A DNA stretch of 64,000 bases from JAIBJN01 sp963842305 (GCA_963842305.1 CAWJFW010000001.1:62001-126000), one strand, 5' to 3'. Positions 7,332 through 15,607 are shown, counted from the stretch's first letter. The notes: generated by a model not told the origin, from the sequence alone. Made by a program: numbers and translations.

Positions 7332-8336
7332 ATGACGCCGGTTCGGGTCGCCGTCGACGCCATGGGCGGCGATCGGGCGCCGGAGGAGATCGTCGCGGGC
7401 GCACGCGCCGCCGCTGCCGTCGACGTGGCCCCCGTCCTCTTCGGGCCGCGGGACGTCCTCGAGCCGCTGGCCGGCGAGCTCGAGATCGTCCACGCCGAGC
7501 AGGTCGTGGCCATGGACGAGAAGCCCTCGGACGCCGTCCGCGAGAAGCGCGAGAGCTCGCTCTTCCTCGCCTGCCGCGCGGTGCACGAGGGGAAAGCCGA
7601 CGCGGTCGTCGGAGCCGGGAACACCGGTGCCATGCTCGCGGCCGGGCTCCTGGAGATCCGCCGCCTCCCGGACGTCCATCGACCGGCGATCGCCGTTCCC
7701 ATACCGGCGCTAGGCGGCCCCTCGATCCTCATCGACGCCGGTGCGAATGCCGACGCGCGCCCGGAACATCTTGTGCAGTTCGCGCACATGGGCGCGGTCT
7801 TCGCGGAGGACATCGCCGGCCTGGCGAACCCGACCGTCGCCCTCCTCTCCATCGGCGAGGAGCCCGAGAAAGGGAACAAACTCGTCCGCGAGGCCCATGC
7901 CGAGCTGGCCGGGACCCCCGGTCTCCACTTCGTCGGCAACGTCGAGGGGCGCGACCTCCTGCGGAAGGCGGCCGACGTGGTGGTCTGCGACGGCTTCACC
8001 GGGAACATGGCCCTGAAGCTCCTCGAGGGCACGATCCAGACGGCCTTGCAGGCGTTCAGAGACGAGGTCACGGAGTCCGCCCGCGGCAAGCTCGGCGGTC
8101 TGCTCATCCGGCCGGCCGCGCGCGCCCTGCGGACGCGCCTCGATCCCGACACGTACGGCGGGGCCTACCTGCTCGGTCTTCGAGGCCTCGTCGTCATCGC
8201 GCACGGCAACTCCTCGGCCATGGCTATCGCCAACGCGGTGCGCTACGCGGCCCGCGGCGTCACCGGGGGCGTCGTCGACCAGGTGGCCGGACGCCTGGCG
8301 GCGCGGGCGCAGGAGACGGCCGCCCACGTGAACTGA
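7332..8336 (+). CDS. plsX: Phosphate acyltransferase PlsX
   Basis: PlsX converts acyl-ACP and phosphate to acyl-phosphate, the acyl donor for glycerol-3-phosphate acylation by PlsY. The 334-residue protein has the N-terminal VAVDAMGGDRAPEEIVAGA signature, the central VGAGNTGAMLAAG loop and DGFTGNMALKLLEG near residue 220. Length is typical. It precedes acpP, which supplies the substrate, and acyl-phosphate is also the product of the fatty-acid kinase at the start of this window, so both ends of the region feed the same pool. The protein is a peripheral membrane enzyme. Confidence 0.97.
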   Translation: MTPVRVAVDAMGGDRAPEEIVAGARAAAAVDVAPVLFGPRDVLEPLAGELEIVHAEQVVAMDEKPSDAVREKRESSLFLACRAVHEGKADAVVGAGNTGAMLAAGLLEIRRLPDVHRPAIAVPIPALGGPSILIDAGANADARPEHLVQFAHMGAVFAEDIAGLANPTVALLSIGEEPEKGNKLVREAHAELAGTPGLHFVGNVEGRDLLRKAADVVVCDGFTGNMALKLLEGTIQTALQAFRDEVTESARGKLGGLLIRPAARALRTRLDPDTYGGAYLLGLRGLVVIAHGNSSAMAIANAVRYAARGVTGGVVDQVAGRLAARAQETAAHVN

Positions 8337-8411
8337 GGGACCGAGGCGTGGTAGCATCCGGCGCCGTTCACGCTGGGTGTCCGAATCACAGAAAGGCAGG
8401 AGAAAACCGAG

Positions 8412-8657
8412 ATGGCAGCATCCCGCGAAGAGATCGCCGAGCGAGTGAAAAACGTCCTTGTCGAGCAACTCGGGATCGAGGAGAGCGAGCTCACTGAGGA
8501 AGCTTCGTTCCAGGAAGATCTCGACGCCGATTCGCTCGACCTCGTCGAGCTCATCATGGAGCTCGAGGATCAGTTCGGCATCAAGATCTCGGACGAGGAC
8601 GCCCAGCAGATCCAGACCGTCGGGCAGGCAGTCGACTACATCAGTTCCCACCAATAG
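8412..8657 (+). CDS. acpP: Acyl carrier protein
   Basis: The 81-residue acidic protein has the phosphopantetheine attachment motif DADSLDLVELIMELE with S41 as the modified serine, four-helix ACP length and a low pI. It carries growing acyl chains in type II fatty acid synthesis. An AGGCAGGAG ribosome binding site lies about 10 nt before the ATG, so this gene has a normal leader, unlike several neighbours. It sits between plsX and rnc, a common bacterial arrangement; the rnc reading frame overlaps its 3' end or follows it directly. Confidence 0.98.
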   Translation: MAASREEIAERVKNVLVEQLGIEESELTEEASFQEDLDADSLDLVELIMELEDQFGIKISDEDAQQIQTVGQAVDYISSHQ

Positions 8658-8685
8658 CCACGAGACGGGGAGCGAGCTCCTCGCT

Positions 8686-9336
8686 CTGATCCGGGCGCTT
8701 CCGGCCGAGCGTCTTCATCACGCTTTCACGCATTCCTCCTGGGCTCCGAGCCGCGCGGATTCGTACGAGCGTCTGGAGTTCCTGGGGGACAGCGTGCTCG
8801 GGCTGGCGATCGCGGAGGAGCTGTACGCCCGCTTCCCGAACGAAGCGGAGGGCCGTCTCGCCAAGATCCGCGCGCACGTCGTCTCGCGCCAGAGCTGCGC
8901 CATCGTCGGCAAGCGGCTAGGTCTCGGGGAGCTTTTCGCAAGCCACGCCGGCTCGGTCGATCCCGACGAGCTCCGGCGGCTGGCCGCCAATCGCAACGTG
9001 CTTGCGGCGCTCGTCGAGGCTTGCCTCGGCGCGCTCTACATCGAGCACGGCTTCGAAGCCATCCGGGGGCCGATCGTCGCGGCGTTCCACGAGCGGATCG
9101 ACTACGCGCTCGAGGGGCACGTCGACTACAAGACCGAGCTCCAGGAGGAGCTCGCCCGGCGCGGGCTGGCGGTCTCCTACTCGGTCGTCACCGTCGACGG
9201 GCCGCCGCACGACCGCAGCTTCACCTGCGCCGCCACCATCGAGGGCGAGGTCGTCGGCACGGGGAAGGGCCCCTCGAAGAAGGCGGCCGAGCAGTTCGCC
9301 GCCCGCGAGGCGCTGGAGAAGCTCGAGGCCGGCTAG
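8686..9336 (+). CDS. rnc: Ribonuclease III
   Basis: RNase III cleaves double-stranded RNA in rRNA processing and mRNA decay. The catalytic signature ERLEFLGDSVLGLAIAEEL, the second acidic site in LVEACLGALYIEHG, and a C-terminal double-stranded RNA-binding domain (DYKTELQEELARRG to GPSKKAAEQFAAREALEKL) are all present. Homology places the N-terminus just after the acpP stop, but no ATG, GTG or TTG occurs in frame between TTG 8458 (deep inside acpP) and the catalytic motif. CTG 8686 gives a 216-residue protein starting at IRALPAERLHHAFTHSS and is my preferred start. It ends in a 4-bp convergent overlap with the ROK gene. Confidence 0.93.
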   Translation: MIRALPAERLHHAFTHSSWAPSRADSYERLEFLGDSVLGLAIAEELYARFPNEAEGRLAKIRAHVVSRQSCAIVGKRLGLGELFASHAGSVDPDELRRLAANRNVLAALVEACLGALYIEHGFEAIRGPIVAAFHERIDYALEGHVDYKTELQEELARRGLAVSYSVVTVDGPPHDRSFTCAATIEGEVVGTGKGPSKKAAEQFAAREALEKLEAG

Positions 9337-10292
9337 CCCTCGACGAGCAGGGATGCTCCGATCGCGCCGCCGAGGTCGCCGAGCGCCGCGGTCAGCATCG
9401 CCGGCGGGCGGTCGTCGACGAAGAGGTGAGGCTGCATCGCCTCGGCGATCTTCTCCACATACGGCTCGCCGAGCCGGGTTCCGAGCCCCCCTCCGATGAT
9501 GACCGCCTCCACGTCGAGGAGGTTCACGGCGGACGCGATGCCGGCGCCGAGCGCGGCGACGGCGCGGTCGATGAGCGCCTTCGCCACGTGGTCGTCGTGG
9601 TCGAGCGCCGCAGCCCAGACGCCGCTCGTAAGCCGGGTGCGGCCGCGCTTCTTCATCAGGTGGAAGAGGTCGGTCTTGTGGCCGCGGTCGTGGAGCTCGC
9701 GGGCGCGCGCCTCCATGGCCCCGCGGCCCGCGTAAGCCTCGAGGCAGCCGCGGCGGCCGCAGGGGCAGTGGGCGCCTCCGCGCTTCACGACCATGTGCCC
9801 GATCTCTCCGGCCGCACCGCGTCCAAGCCAGAGCTTGCGGTCGATCACGACGCCGCCGCCGACGCCGGTACCCCACCAGACGCCGATGAACGAGGAGAAC
9901 GGCCGTCCGGCGCCCAGCTCCAGCTCGCCGAGCACGGCCACCTGGACGTCGTTATCGAGCCGGACGGGCGCGTCGATGGCATCCGCGAGCGTCGCAGCGA
10001 GCGGGAACGGCTCCTCCCAGTCGGGGAGGTTCCGGGCGTGGGCGACCGTCCCGGCCTCCTGGTCGACCGCTCCGGGCGATCCCACCCCGGCGCCGGCGAG
10101 TTCCTCAACCGCCACGCCGGCGGACTCAGCCGCTGCCTTGACCGCCGCTGCGATCGCGGCCGCGACGTCGGGGGGCCCGCCCTCGGTGGGCGTCGGATGG
10201 CGAGCCTGGCCGACCACGGTGTGGTCGGGGCCAACCACCAAGGCCTGGATCTTCGTGGCTCCGAGGTCGACGCCGGCCCTGAACGTAGCCAT
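9333..10292 (-). CDS. ROK family sugar kinase (glucokinase-like)
   Basis: ROK proteins are sugar kinases or sugar-responsive repressors; this 319-residue one has no N-terminal helix-turn-helix, so it is a kinase. The ATP-binding loop AGVDLGATKIQALVV, the catalytic DNDVQVAVLGE region, the ROK zinc motif CPCGRRGCLEAYAG with its three cysteines, and GEIGHMVV are visible. Phosphorylation of glucose or a related hexose is likely; the exact sugar is not readable. It follows the SDR gene by 11 bp with AAGGG before its ATG, so the two are probably co-transcribed. The 3' end overlaps rnc convergently. Confidence 0.88.
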   Translation of the reverse strand: MATFRAGVDLGATKIQALVVGPDHTVVGQARHPTPTEGGPPDVAAAIAAAVKAAAESAGVAVEELAGAGVGSPGAVDQEAGTVAHARNLPDWEEPFPLAATLADAIDAPVRLDNDVQVAVLGELELGAGRPFSSFIGVWWGTGVGGGVVIDRKLWLGRGAAGEIGHMVVKRGGAHCPCGRRGCLEAYAGRGAMEARARELHDRGHKTDLFHLMKKRGRTRLTSGVWAAALDHDDHVAKALIDRAVAALGAGIASAVNLLDVEAVIIGGGLGTRLGEPYVEKIAEAMQPHLFVDDRPPAMLTAALGDLGGAIGASLLVEG

Positions 10293-10303
10293 CTGTCGCC
10301 CTT

Positions 10304-11077
10304 CTAGCGCCTGAGGCGGATGGCGTTCAGGTCCTCGGCGACGATCTCCTCGGCGCGGGCGACGACGTCGTCGATGTCGTCGTGCTCGGCGTGGAGGTAG
10401 CGGCCCGAAAGCGCATCAAGCCTGCCGGAGGCGAGGGCGTGGACGAGCCGAGGGGCCAGCTCGGGGGGCGTCCACGGCGCGTCGTCGCCGAAGCTGTCGC
10501 CGATCATGTCCGTGCGCACGAGGCCGGGGGCGAGGGAGAAGACAGGAATGCCGTAGGGCTCGAGCTGCTTGGCCAGGGTCTCGCTGAAGCGGTGCACGGC
10601 CGCCTTGCTGGCGCTGTAGGCCGTCGATGTGCTGCCCGGCAGGTAGGCGGCGCCGCTCGCGACGTTGACGATGCGCCCGCTGCGGCGTTCGATCATGCCC
10701 GGGATCACGGCGCGGCAGCACAGGTAGACGCCGAGGACGTTGACCTCGAGGACGTGCCACCACTCGTCCGGCTCGAGCTCCCAGCCGGCGTCCTCCCAGA
10801 TCGCGATCCCTGCGTTGTTGACGAGGAGGTCGATCGGGCCGAGCTCCTCTTCGGTCCGCGCCACCATCCGCTCGACGTCCGCGCGGACTGAGACGTCGGC
10901 CTGGATTGCGAGAGCGCCGGCCTCCGCGGCGGTCGCTTCCACCTGATCCTGCGTTCGCGCCGCCACGGCGACACGCGCCCCGGCGCCCGCGAGCTCGAGC
11001 GCGATCCCGCGTCCGATCCCGCGCCCACCGCCGGTGATGAGGGCGACCCTGCCTTCGAGGTCGGCGTCCGAGGACAT
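10304..11077 (-). CDS. Short-chain dehydrogenase/reductase
   Basis: This 257-residue classical SDR has the cofactor loop ITGGGRGIGRGIAL, the NNAG motif (LLVNNAGIAIWED), the catalytic serine in NVASGAAYLPGS and the YSASK catalytic pair. An Arg after the second beta-strand (AVAARTQDQ) suggests NADP(H) preference. The C-terminal extension rich in acidic residues is unusual but short. The substrate is unknown. It is first in a minus-strand unit with the ROK kinase and diverges from rpiA with promoters that overlap; a TAGGAT hexamer lies 9 nt before its ATG. Confidence 0.88.
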   Translation of the reverse strand: MSSDADLEGRVALITGGGRGIGRGIALELAGAGARVAVAARTQDQVEATAAEAGALAIQADVSVRADVERMVARTEEELGPIDLLVNNAGIAIWEDAGWELEPDEWWHVLEVNVLGVYLCCRAVIPGMIERRSGRIVNVASGAAYLPGSTSTAYSASKAAVHRFSETLAKQLEPYGIPVFSLAPGLVRTDMIGDSFGDDAPWTPPELAPRLVHALASGRLDALSGRYLHAEHDDIDDVVARAEEIVAEDLNAIRLRR

Positions 11078-11086
11078 CCTGCGGGG

Positions 11087-11096
11087 ATCCTACGCT
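11087..11096. promoter_or_regulatory. Overlapping divergent -10 elements for the SDR gene and rpiA
   Basis: ATCCTACGCT contains TAGGAT on the minus strand (11087-11092, 9 nt before the SDR ATG) and TACGCT on the plus strand (11091-11096, 7 nt before the rpiA GTG). The two hexamers share two base pairs. The promoters could therefore exclude each other. Confidence 0.45.
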
Positions 11097-11103
11097 GACT
11101 GGC

Positions 11104-11742
11104 GTGAGCTTTGAGGACGAGAAGCGCGTCGCGGGCGAGGCCGCTGCCGAGCTCGTGGAGGACGGCATGACCGTCGGGCTCGGAACGGGCTCGACGGTTG
11201 CATTCTTTCTCGCCGCGCTCGGGCGGCGGCAGCTGAGCCTCCGGTGTGTCGCGACCTCTCTCCAGACCGAGACGGCCGCGCGCGGACTGGGGATCTCGGT
11301 GGAGGCGTTCGACGAGCTGGAGCACCTCGACCTCGCCGTGGACGGCGCCGACCAGGTTGCCCCGGACGGCTGGCTCGTCAAGGGTGGGGGCGCCGCGCTC
11401 ACGCGGGAGAAGATCGCCGCCGCGGCGGCCGATCGCTTCGTGGTCATCGTCTCCTCCGACAAGCTGGTCGAGTCCATCGGCCCGCCCATCCCGTTGGAGA
11501 TCCTGTCGTACGGAGCGCGGTCGACCCTCGCGCGCATCGGCTCCGCCGAGCTCCGCGAGGTTCCCCCGAGCCCGGACGGCGGGTTGATCGCCGACTACCG
11601 CGGCGCCGTCGACGACCCGGCGGCTCTCGCCGCCCGCCTTTCCTCGGCGCCCGGGCTCGTCGAGCACGGCCTCTTTCCGCCCGAGCTCGTCTCCGAGGTC
11701 ATCGTGGGGCGCGGCGACCGGGCCGAGCACCTGAAGCCCTAG
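11104..11742 (+). CDS. rpiA: Ribose-5-phosphate isomerase A
   Basis: RpiA interconverts ribose-5-phosphate and ribulose-5-phosphate in the pentose phosphate pathway. The 212-residue protein has the phosphate-binding GLGTGSTVAFFLAAL, the catalytic acidic motif LAVDGADQVAPDG, and KGGGAALTREKI with the catalytic Glu and Lys. Length fits the family. The GTG start lies 7 nt after a TACGCT -10-like hexamer, consistent with a leaderless mRNA. It diverges from an SDR-ROK operon, a carbohydrate-linked neighbourhood. Confidence 0.95.
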   Translation: MSFEDEKRVAGEAAAELVEDGMTVGLGTGSTVAFFLAALGRRQLSLRCVATSLQTETAARGLGISVEAFDELEHLDLAVDGADQVAPDGWLVKGGGAALTREKIAAAAADRFVVIVSSDKLVESIGPPIPLEILSYGARSTLARIGSAELREVPPSPDGGLIADYRGAVDDPAALAARLSSAPGLVEHGLFPPELVSEVIVGRGDRAEHLKP

Positions 11743-11748
11743 CGACGA

Positions 11749-11754
11749 TACGGT
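11749..11754 (+). promoter_or_regulatory. Putative -10 element (TACGGT) for the molybdopterin oxidoreductase gene
   Basis: TACGGT ends 7 nt before ATG 11762, the same spacing as at rpiA and several other genes here. Confidence 0.4.
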
Positions 11755-11761
11755 TCCGAGC

Positions 11762-12364
11762 ATGTCGTTCATCACGCGTGGCTTCCGCGGCCGCGGCGAG
11801 ACGGACCAGAGCGGGCGCATCCCGCCCGGACAGTACGAGACCCGCGACTTTCCGGTCCTTTCCGCGGGGCCGACCCCGCACACGCCGCTCGACCAGTGGA
11901 GCTTCACGATCTCGGAGGGTGGCGAGGAGCTCGCCCGCTGGAGTTGGGAAGAGCTCGGTGCACTGCCAAGCGAGACGATCACGAAGGACATCCACTGCGT
12001 CACCAAGTGGTCGAAGCTCGACACCGCGTGGGAGGGGGTCTCGGTCGACACGCTCCTGGAGGGCATCGAGACCGACGGCGGCTACGTGATGGCCTGGAGC
12101 GACGGCGGCTACACGACGAACCTCCCGCTCGAGGACGTGACCGACGGCAAGGCCTGGGTCGCCTACGGCTACGACGGCGAGCCGCTCGATCCCGAGCACG
12201 GCGGCCCGGCGCGACTACTCGTCCCTCACCTGTACTTCTGGAAGAGCGCGAAGTGGGTGCGCGGGCTGCGGCTCATGGACGACGACGAGCCCGGCTTCTG
12301 GGAGTCCCTCGGCTACCACCTCTACGGAGACCCGTGGCGGGAACAGCGGTACTGGGGCGACTGA
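11762..12364 (+). CDS. Sulfite-oxidase-like molybdopterin-dependent oxidoreductase
   Basis: The 200-residue protein is a stand-alone oxidoreductase molybdopterin domain. The Mo-ligating cysteine is in IHCVTKWSKLDTAWEGV (about residue 79), followed by GYTTNLPLED and the C-terminal LYFWKSAKWVRGL, all characteristic of SUOX-fold proteins related to YedY/MsrP. There is no signal peptide or heme domain, so it likely acts in the cytoplasm. It overlaps a flavin/ferredoxin reductase gene, and a DUF6510 zinc protein follows; this three-gene set recurs in actinobacteria and suggests the reductase feeds the Mo centre. The substrate is unknown. Confidence 0.87.
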   Translation: MSFITRGFRGRGETDQSGRIPPGQYETRDFPVLSAGPTPHTPLDQWSFTISEGGEELARWSWEELGALPSETITKDIHCVTKWSKLDTAWEGVSVDTLLEGIETDGGYVMAWSDGGYTTNLPLEDVTDGKAWVAYGYDGEPLDPEHGGPARLLVPHLYFWKSAKWVRGLRLMDDDEPGFWESLGYHLYGDPWREQRYWGD

Positions 12365-13098
12365 CACCCCTTCGGTGGCTGCTCGCCGAGCTCGTCGAGC
12401 TGCAGCCCGAGACTCCCCGCGTCTCGAGCCTCGTCCTCGACGTCCCTGGCTGGGTGGGTCACCGCCCCGGTCAGCACGTCGACGTCCGCCTGACCGCGGA
12501 GGACGGCTACCAGGCGCAGCGCAGCTACTCGATTGCCGCTCCGGCCGACGGCGAGCGCATCGTCCTCACCGTCGAGGAGCTCGAGGACGGGGAGGTTTCC
12601 CCCTTCCTCACCGAGGAGCTGCGTCCGGGAGACCGCTTCGAGCTGCGCGGGCCGATCGGCGGCTACTTCGTCTGGGACGGTTCCTCGGATGGCCCGCTTC
12701 ATCTCGTAGCGGGGGGATCGGGCGTCGTTCCGCTGATGGCGATGCTCCGCTACCGGGCAACCCTGGCCGGTGCGCCACCGGCGACGCTCCTGTATTCCGC
12801 CCGCTCCCTCGAGGAAGTCATCTACCGCGACGAGCTCGACCGGCTCGCTGCCGGCGATGCCGGGCCGGCGGTCCACGTCACCCTCACGCGCGACCAGCCT
12901 GATGGCTGGGCGGGTTACGCTCGCCGCATCGACGGCGAGATGCTGAGCGACGTCTTCGGCATGCCCGGCGGCGGCGACGCGACCGCGTTCGTCTGCGGCC
13001 CGACGCGCTTCGTCGAGGTGGCCGCGGACGGGCTGGTCGGCTTAGGCTATGACGCGGGCCGCGTGCGCACGGAGCGCTTCGGCCCGAGCGGACCATGA
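12334..13098 (+). CDS. Ferredoxin/flavin reductase (FAD-NAD(P)H domain)
   Basis: This protein has the ferredoxin-NADP reductase fold. The FAD-binding RSYSIA (QRSYSIAAP) lies near residue 65, the domain linker GPIGGYFVW near 105, the NAD(P)-binding AGGSGVVPLMAMLR near 125 and the C-terminal FVCGPTRFVE. It lacks a 2Fe-2S domain. GTG 12334 gives 254 residues; the alternative CTG at 12361 would form a CTGA overlap with the upstream stop and starts exactly where homologues do. It probably reduces the neighbouring molybdopterin enzyme. Substrate and electron acceptor are inferred from the operon. Confidence 0.87.
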   Translation: MAGTAVLGRLTPLRWLLAELVELQPETPRVSSLVLDVPGWVGHRPGQHVDVRLTAEDGYQAQRSYSIAAPADGERIVLTVEELEDGEVSPFLTEELRPGDRFELRGPIGGYFVWDGSSDGPLHLVAGGSGVVPLMAMLRYRATLAGAPPATLLYSARSLEEVIYRDELDRLAAGDAGPAVHVTLTRDQPDGWAGYARRIDGEMLSDVFGMPGGGDATAFVCGPTRFVEVAADGLVGLGYDAGRVRTERFGPSGP

Positions 13099-13376
13099 GC
13101 ATGGAAGGCGCCGACCTGAAGCTCGACGGCAACGCCATCGGCGGACTGCTCGGCGAGATCTTCGTCGGCGAGCTGACCGTCGCCCGCTCCACATGCGCGT
13201 CCTGCGGGGCCGTGAGGGAGATCGGCGCGCTGGCCGTCTACGCGCACGCGCCCGGCTCGGTCGTACGCTGCCCGAGCTGCGAGGCAGTCCTCCTGCGCGT
13301 CGCGCGCGACGAGGGCCGCATCTGGCTCGACCTCCGGGGCTGCACCTGCCTGGAGCTGCGCGCCCCCGAGGCGTGA
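13095..13376 (+). CDS. DUF6510 small zinc-ribbon-like protein
   Basis: The 93-residue protein has two CxxC pairs, CASC at about residues 34-37 and CPSC at about 60-63, suggesting one zinc site, between a N-terminal LDGNAIGGLLGEIF helix and a C-terminal IWLDLRGCTCLEL strand. It matches what I know as DUF6510, usually encoded with sulfite-oxidase-like and FNR-like genes as here. The ATG overlaps the upstream stop (ATGA), so the three genes are translationally coupled. A role as assembly or electron-transfer partner of the oxidoreductase is plausible but undemonstrated. Confidence 0.75.
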   Translation: MSMEGADLKLDGNAIGGLLGEIFVGELTVARSTCASCGAVREIGALAVYAHAPGSVVRCPSCEAVLLRVARDEGRIWLDLRGCTCLELRAPEA

Positions 13377-13413
13377 GGACACCCCGTCCGTCCGCATCGT
13401 CAGACTTCGCAGC

Positions 13414-15582
13414 CTGTATCTGCGAGCAGTCAAGATCCGCGGCTTCAAGTCGTTCCCGGATCCGGTCGAGGTGCGCCTGGAGCCGGGGGTCGCCGTCGTC
13501 GTCGGCCCGAACGGCTCCGGGAAGTCGAACATCGCCGACGCCATCGTCTGGGCCGCCGGCAGCCTGAGCCCGACCGAGCTCCGGGCCGAGAAGCCCGACG
13601 ACGTCCTCTACGCGGGCTCGAAGGACCGGCCGGCCGCCGACTGGTGCGAGGTCGAGCTCCTCTTCGACAACGAGGCAGGGGACGGGCCCCTCGACGTCGC
13701 CGAGCTCTCGATCGTCCGCCGGGCGCGCCGCGAAGGGGACGGCGAGTACCTCGTCAACCGGGCGCGCGTTCGCCGCACCGACATCGTCGAGCTCCTCGCC
13801 GACATCGGCCTGGCAGGTGAGCGGCATTCGATCATCTCCCAAGGCCGGGTCGAGGAGATCCTGGTCTCCAAGCCGGAGGAGCGGCGGGCGCTGGTCGAGG
13901 AGGCCGCCGGCCTCGGGAAGTTCAAGCGGCGGCGCCATCGAGCCGAGCTGAAGCTCGCACGCGTCCAGGTTCAGGTCGAGCGCGCGCGCGATCTCGAGGA
14001 CGAGGTGCGCAAGCGCCTGCGGCCCCTGGCCCTACAAGCGAGCGCGGCGGAGCGGGCGGAGAAGCTGGGGGTCGAGATCGACCACCTGAAGACGCGGCTG
14101 GCCGCAGCGGAGCTCGAGGCGATCGAGGGGCGGCTCGCCGAGGTCGACGAGCGGCTGACCGAAGCCGGCCACGAGCGTCGGCGGCGCGACGAGCGCCTGG
14201 AAGGAGTGCTCGCGGAACGGCGTCAGGCGGAGGATGGGCTTGCCGAGGCGGCCGGCCGCCACGAGCAGGCGACCGCGGCGCTCTACCGCCTGCGAAGCGC
14301 GGTCGAGCGGCTCGAGCTGCGCGGCGAGCGGGCACAGGAAACGACCGCAAGCCTCCGCATTGACGCGGATCGACCGCGCCTCGCGTCCCCACGGAAGCCG
14401 CCGAGCTACGAGCGGGCGCTCGCCTCCGCAGGCGCGTGGGCTCCCGAGCAGGTCGAGCTCCGGGACGCCGTCACACGGTTGGAGCGCGCACACGCCGAGG
14501 GGCGTGACGCGCTGGTCGCCCTGTCGGGTGGAAAGAGCTGGTTCGCGGTCGACTCGGCGGCGGCAGTGGCCGAGCCTGCGCCGTCGAGCCGTGAGGACAG
14601 GCTGCGCGAGCTGGCCGACGTTGCCGAGCGCGTCGCCACGCTCCTCGGCGCCGCGGCCGAGCGGGCGGCCCTGCTCGAGCCTGCGCTCAGGGCGCGCGTG
14701 GACGCGGGCGGCAGCCGAGCGGGCGAGCTCGGCGAGGAGCTGCGCCGTCTCGGCGGGGTCGAGGCCGAGCTTCGACGCGCTGCGACCGAGGCCGCGGAGA
14801 GGTTGTCCGCTGTCGGGATCGAGCGAGCCCGTCTCGACGCCGAGCGCGAGGAGGTACTGCGTCGGCTGCCCGAGGACGCGGAAGCCGAGGCGCTCTCGGA
14901 GGAGGAGGCGGTCGAGCTCGGGGCGCAGCTGGAACGACTCGAGCGGCGGCGTGAGGCGCTCGGACAGGTGAACCCGCTCGCGGCGGAGGAGCACGCCCGT
15001 GAGAGGGCCCGCCTCGAGGAGCTGACCGTCCAGCGGGAGGACCTCGAGCGGTCGCTCTCCGAGCTGGAGGCGTTGCGCGACGAGCTGGCGGACACGGTCG
15101 AGCGGCGGTTCGAGGAGACGCTGAGCGAGGTCGAGCGCCACTTCGAGGAGGTCGCAGCGACTCTCTTTCCCGGGGGCAGCGGCCGGATCGTGCGCGTTGC
15201 CGACGAGGAGGGTGGCGAGCCGGGCATCGAGATCGAGCTCCAACCGGCGGGCAAGCGCGTCACGCGGCTCTCACTCCTGTCCGGCGGCGAGAAGGCGCTT
15301 GGCGCCATCTCCTTCCTCTTTGCGCTCTTCCTCGCGCGGCCGTGCCCCTTCTACCTTCTCGACGAGGTCGAAGCGGCGCTCGACGACGCCAACATCGGGC
15401 GCTTCACCGAGCTTCTGAGGCGGTTCGCCGATCGTGCTCAGTTCATCGTGGTCACCCACCAGAAGAGGACGATCGAGGCCGCGGATATCCTGTACGGCGT
15501 GACCATGGGGGCCGACGGGATCTCGCAGGTCGTCTCCAAGCGGCTGCAGGCGGCGCCGCAGGCCGAGGCGCTCAGCGCGTGA
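13414..15582 (+). CDS. smc: Short SMC-family ATPase lacking a recognisable hinge
   Basis: Both SMC head halves are intact: YLRAVKIRGFKSF and the Walker A GPNGSGKSN (about residues 31-39), the Q-loop region, the ABC signature LSLLSGGEKALGA (about 622) and Walker B FYLLDEVEAALDD (about 648). Total length is 722 residues against about 1150-1200 for bacterial SMC. The coiled arms are short (about 160-310 and 365-560) and the middle (about 310-365) shows no clear hinge. The neighbours ftsY and ffh match mycobacterial smc. The N-terminus needs a CTG start at 13414; the first canonical codon, GTG 13471, would remove the first strands of the head. Confidence 0.88.
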   Translation: MYLRAVKIRGFKSFPDPVEVRLEPGVAVVVGPNGSGKSNIADAIVWAAGSLSPTELRAEKPDDVLYAGSKDRPAADWCEVELLFDNEAGDGPLDVAELSIVRRARREGDGEYLVNRARVRRTDIVELLADIGLAGERHSIISQGRVEEILVSKPEERRALVEEAAGLGKFKRRRHRAELKLARVQVQVERARDLEDEVRKRLRPLALQASAAERAEKLGVEIDHLKTRLAAAELEAIEGRLAEVDERLTEAGHERRRRDERLEGVLAERRQAEDGLAEAAGRHEQATAALYRLRSAVERLELRGERAQETTASLRIDADRPRLASPRKPPSYERALASAGAWAPEQVELRDAVTRLERAHAEGRDALVALSGGKSWFAVDSAAAVAEPAPSSREDRLRELADVAERVATLLGAAAERAALLEPALRARVDAGGSRAGELGEELRRLGGVEAELRRAATEAAERLSAVGIERARLDAEREEVLRRLPEDAEAEALSEEEAVELGAQLERLERRREALGQVNPLAAEEHARERARLEELTVQREDLERSLSELEALRDELADTVERRFEETLSEVERHFEEVAATLFPGGSGRIVRVADEEGGEPGIEIELQPAGKRVTRLSLLSGGEKALGAISFLFALFLARPCPFYLLDEVEAALDDANIGRFTELLRRFADRAQFIVVTHQKRTIEAADILYGVTMGADGISQVVSKRLQAAPQAEALSA

Positions 15583-15607
15583 CGGTCAGAGCGTCGTCAC
15601 CGCGCCC

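Noticed and set aside
9021..10307. 428-residue plus-strand frame across the ROK gene
   Set aside because: Antisense to a well-conserved ROK kinase, with no domain of its own.
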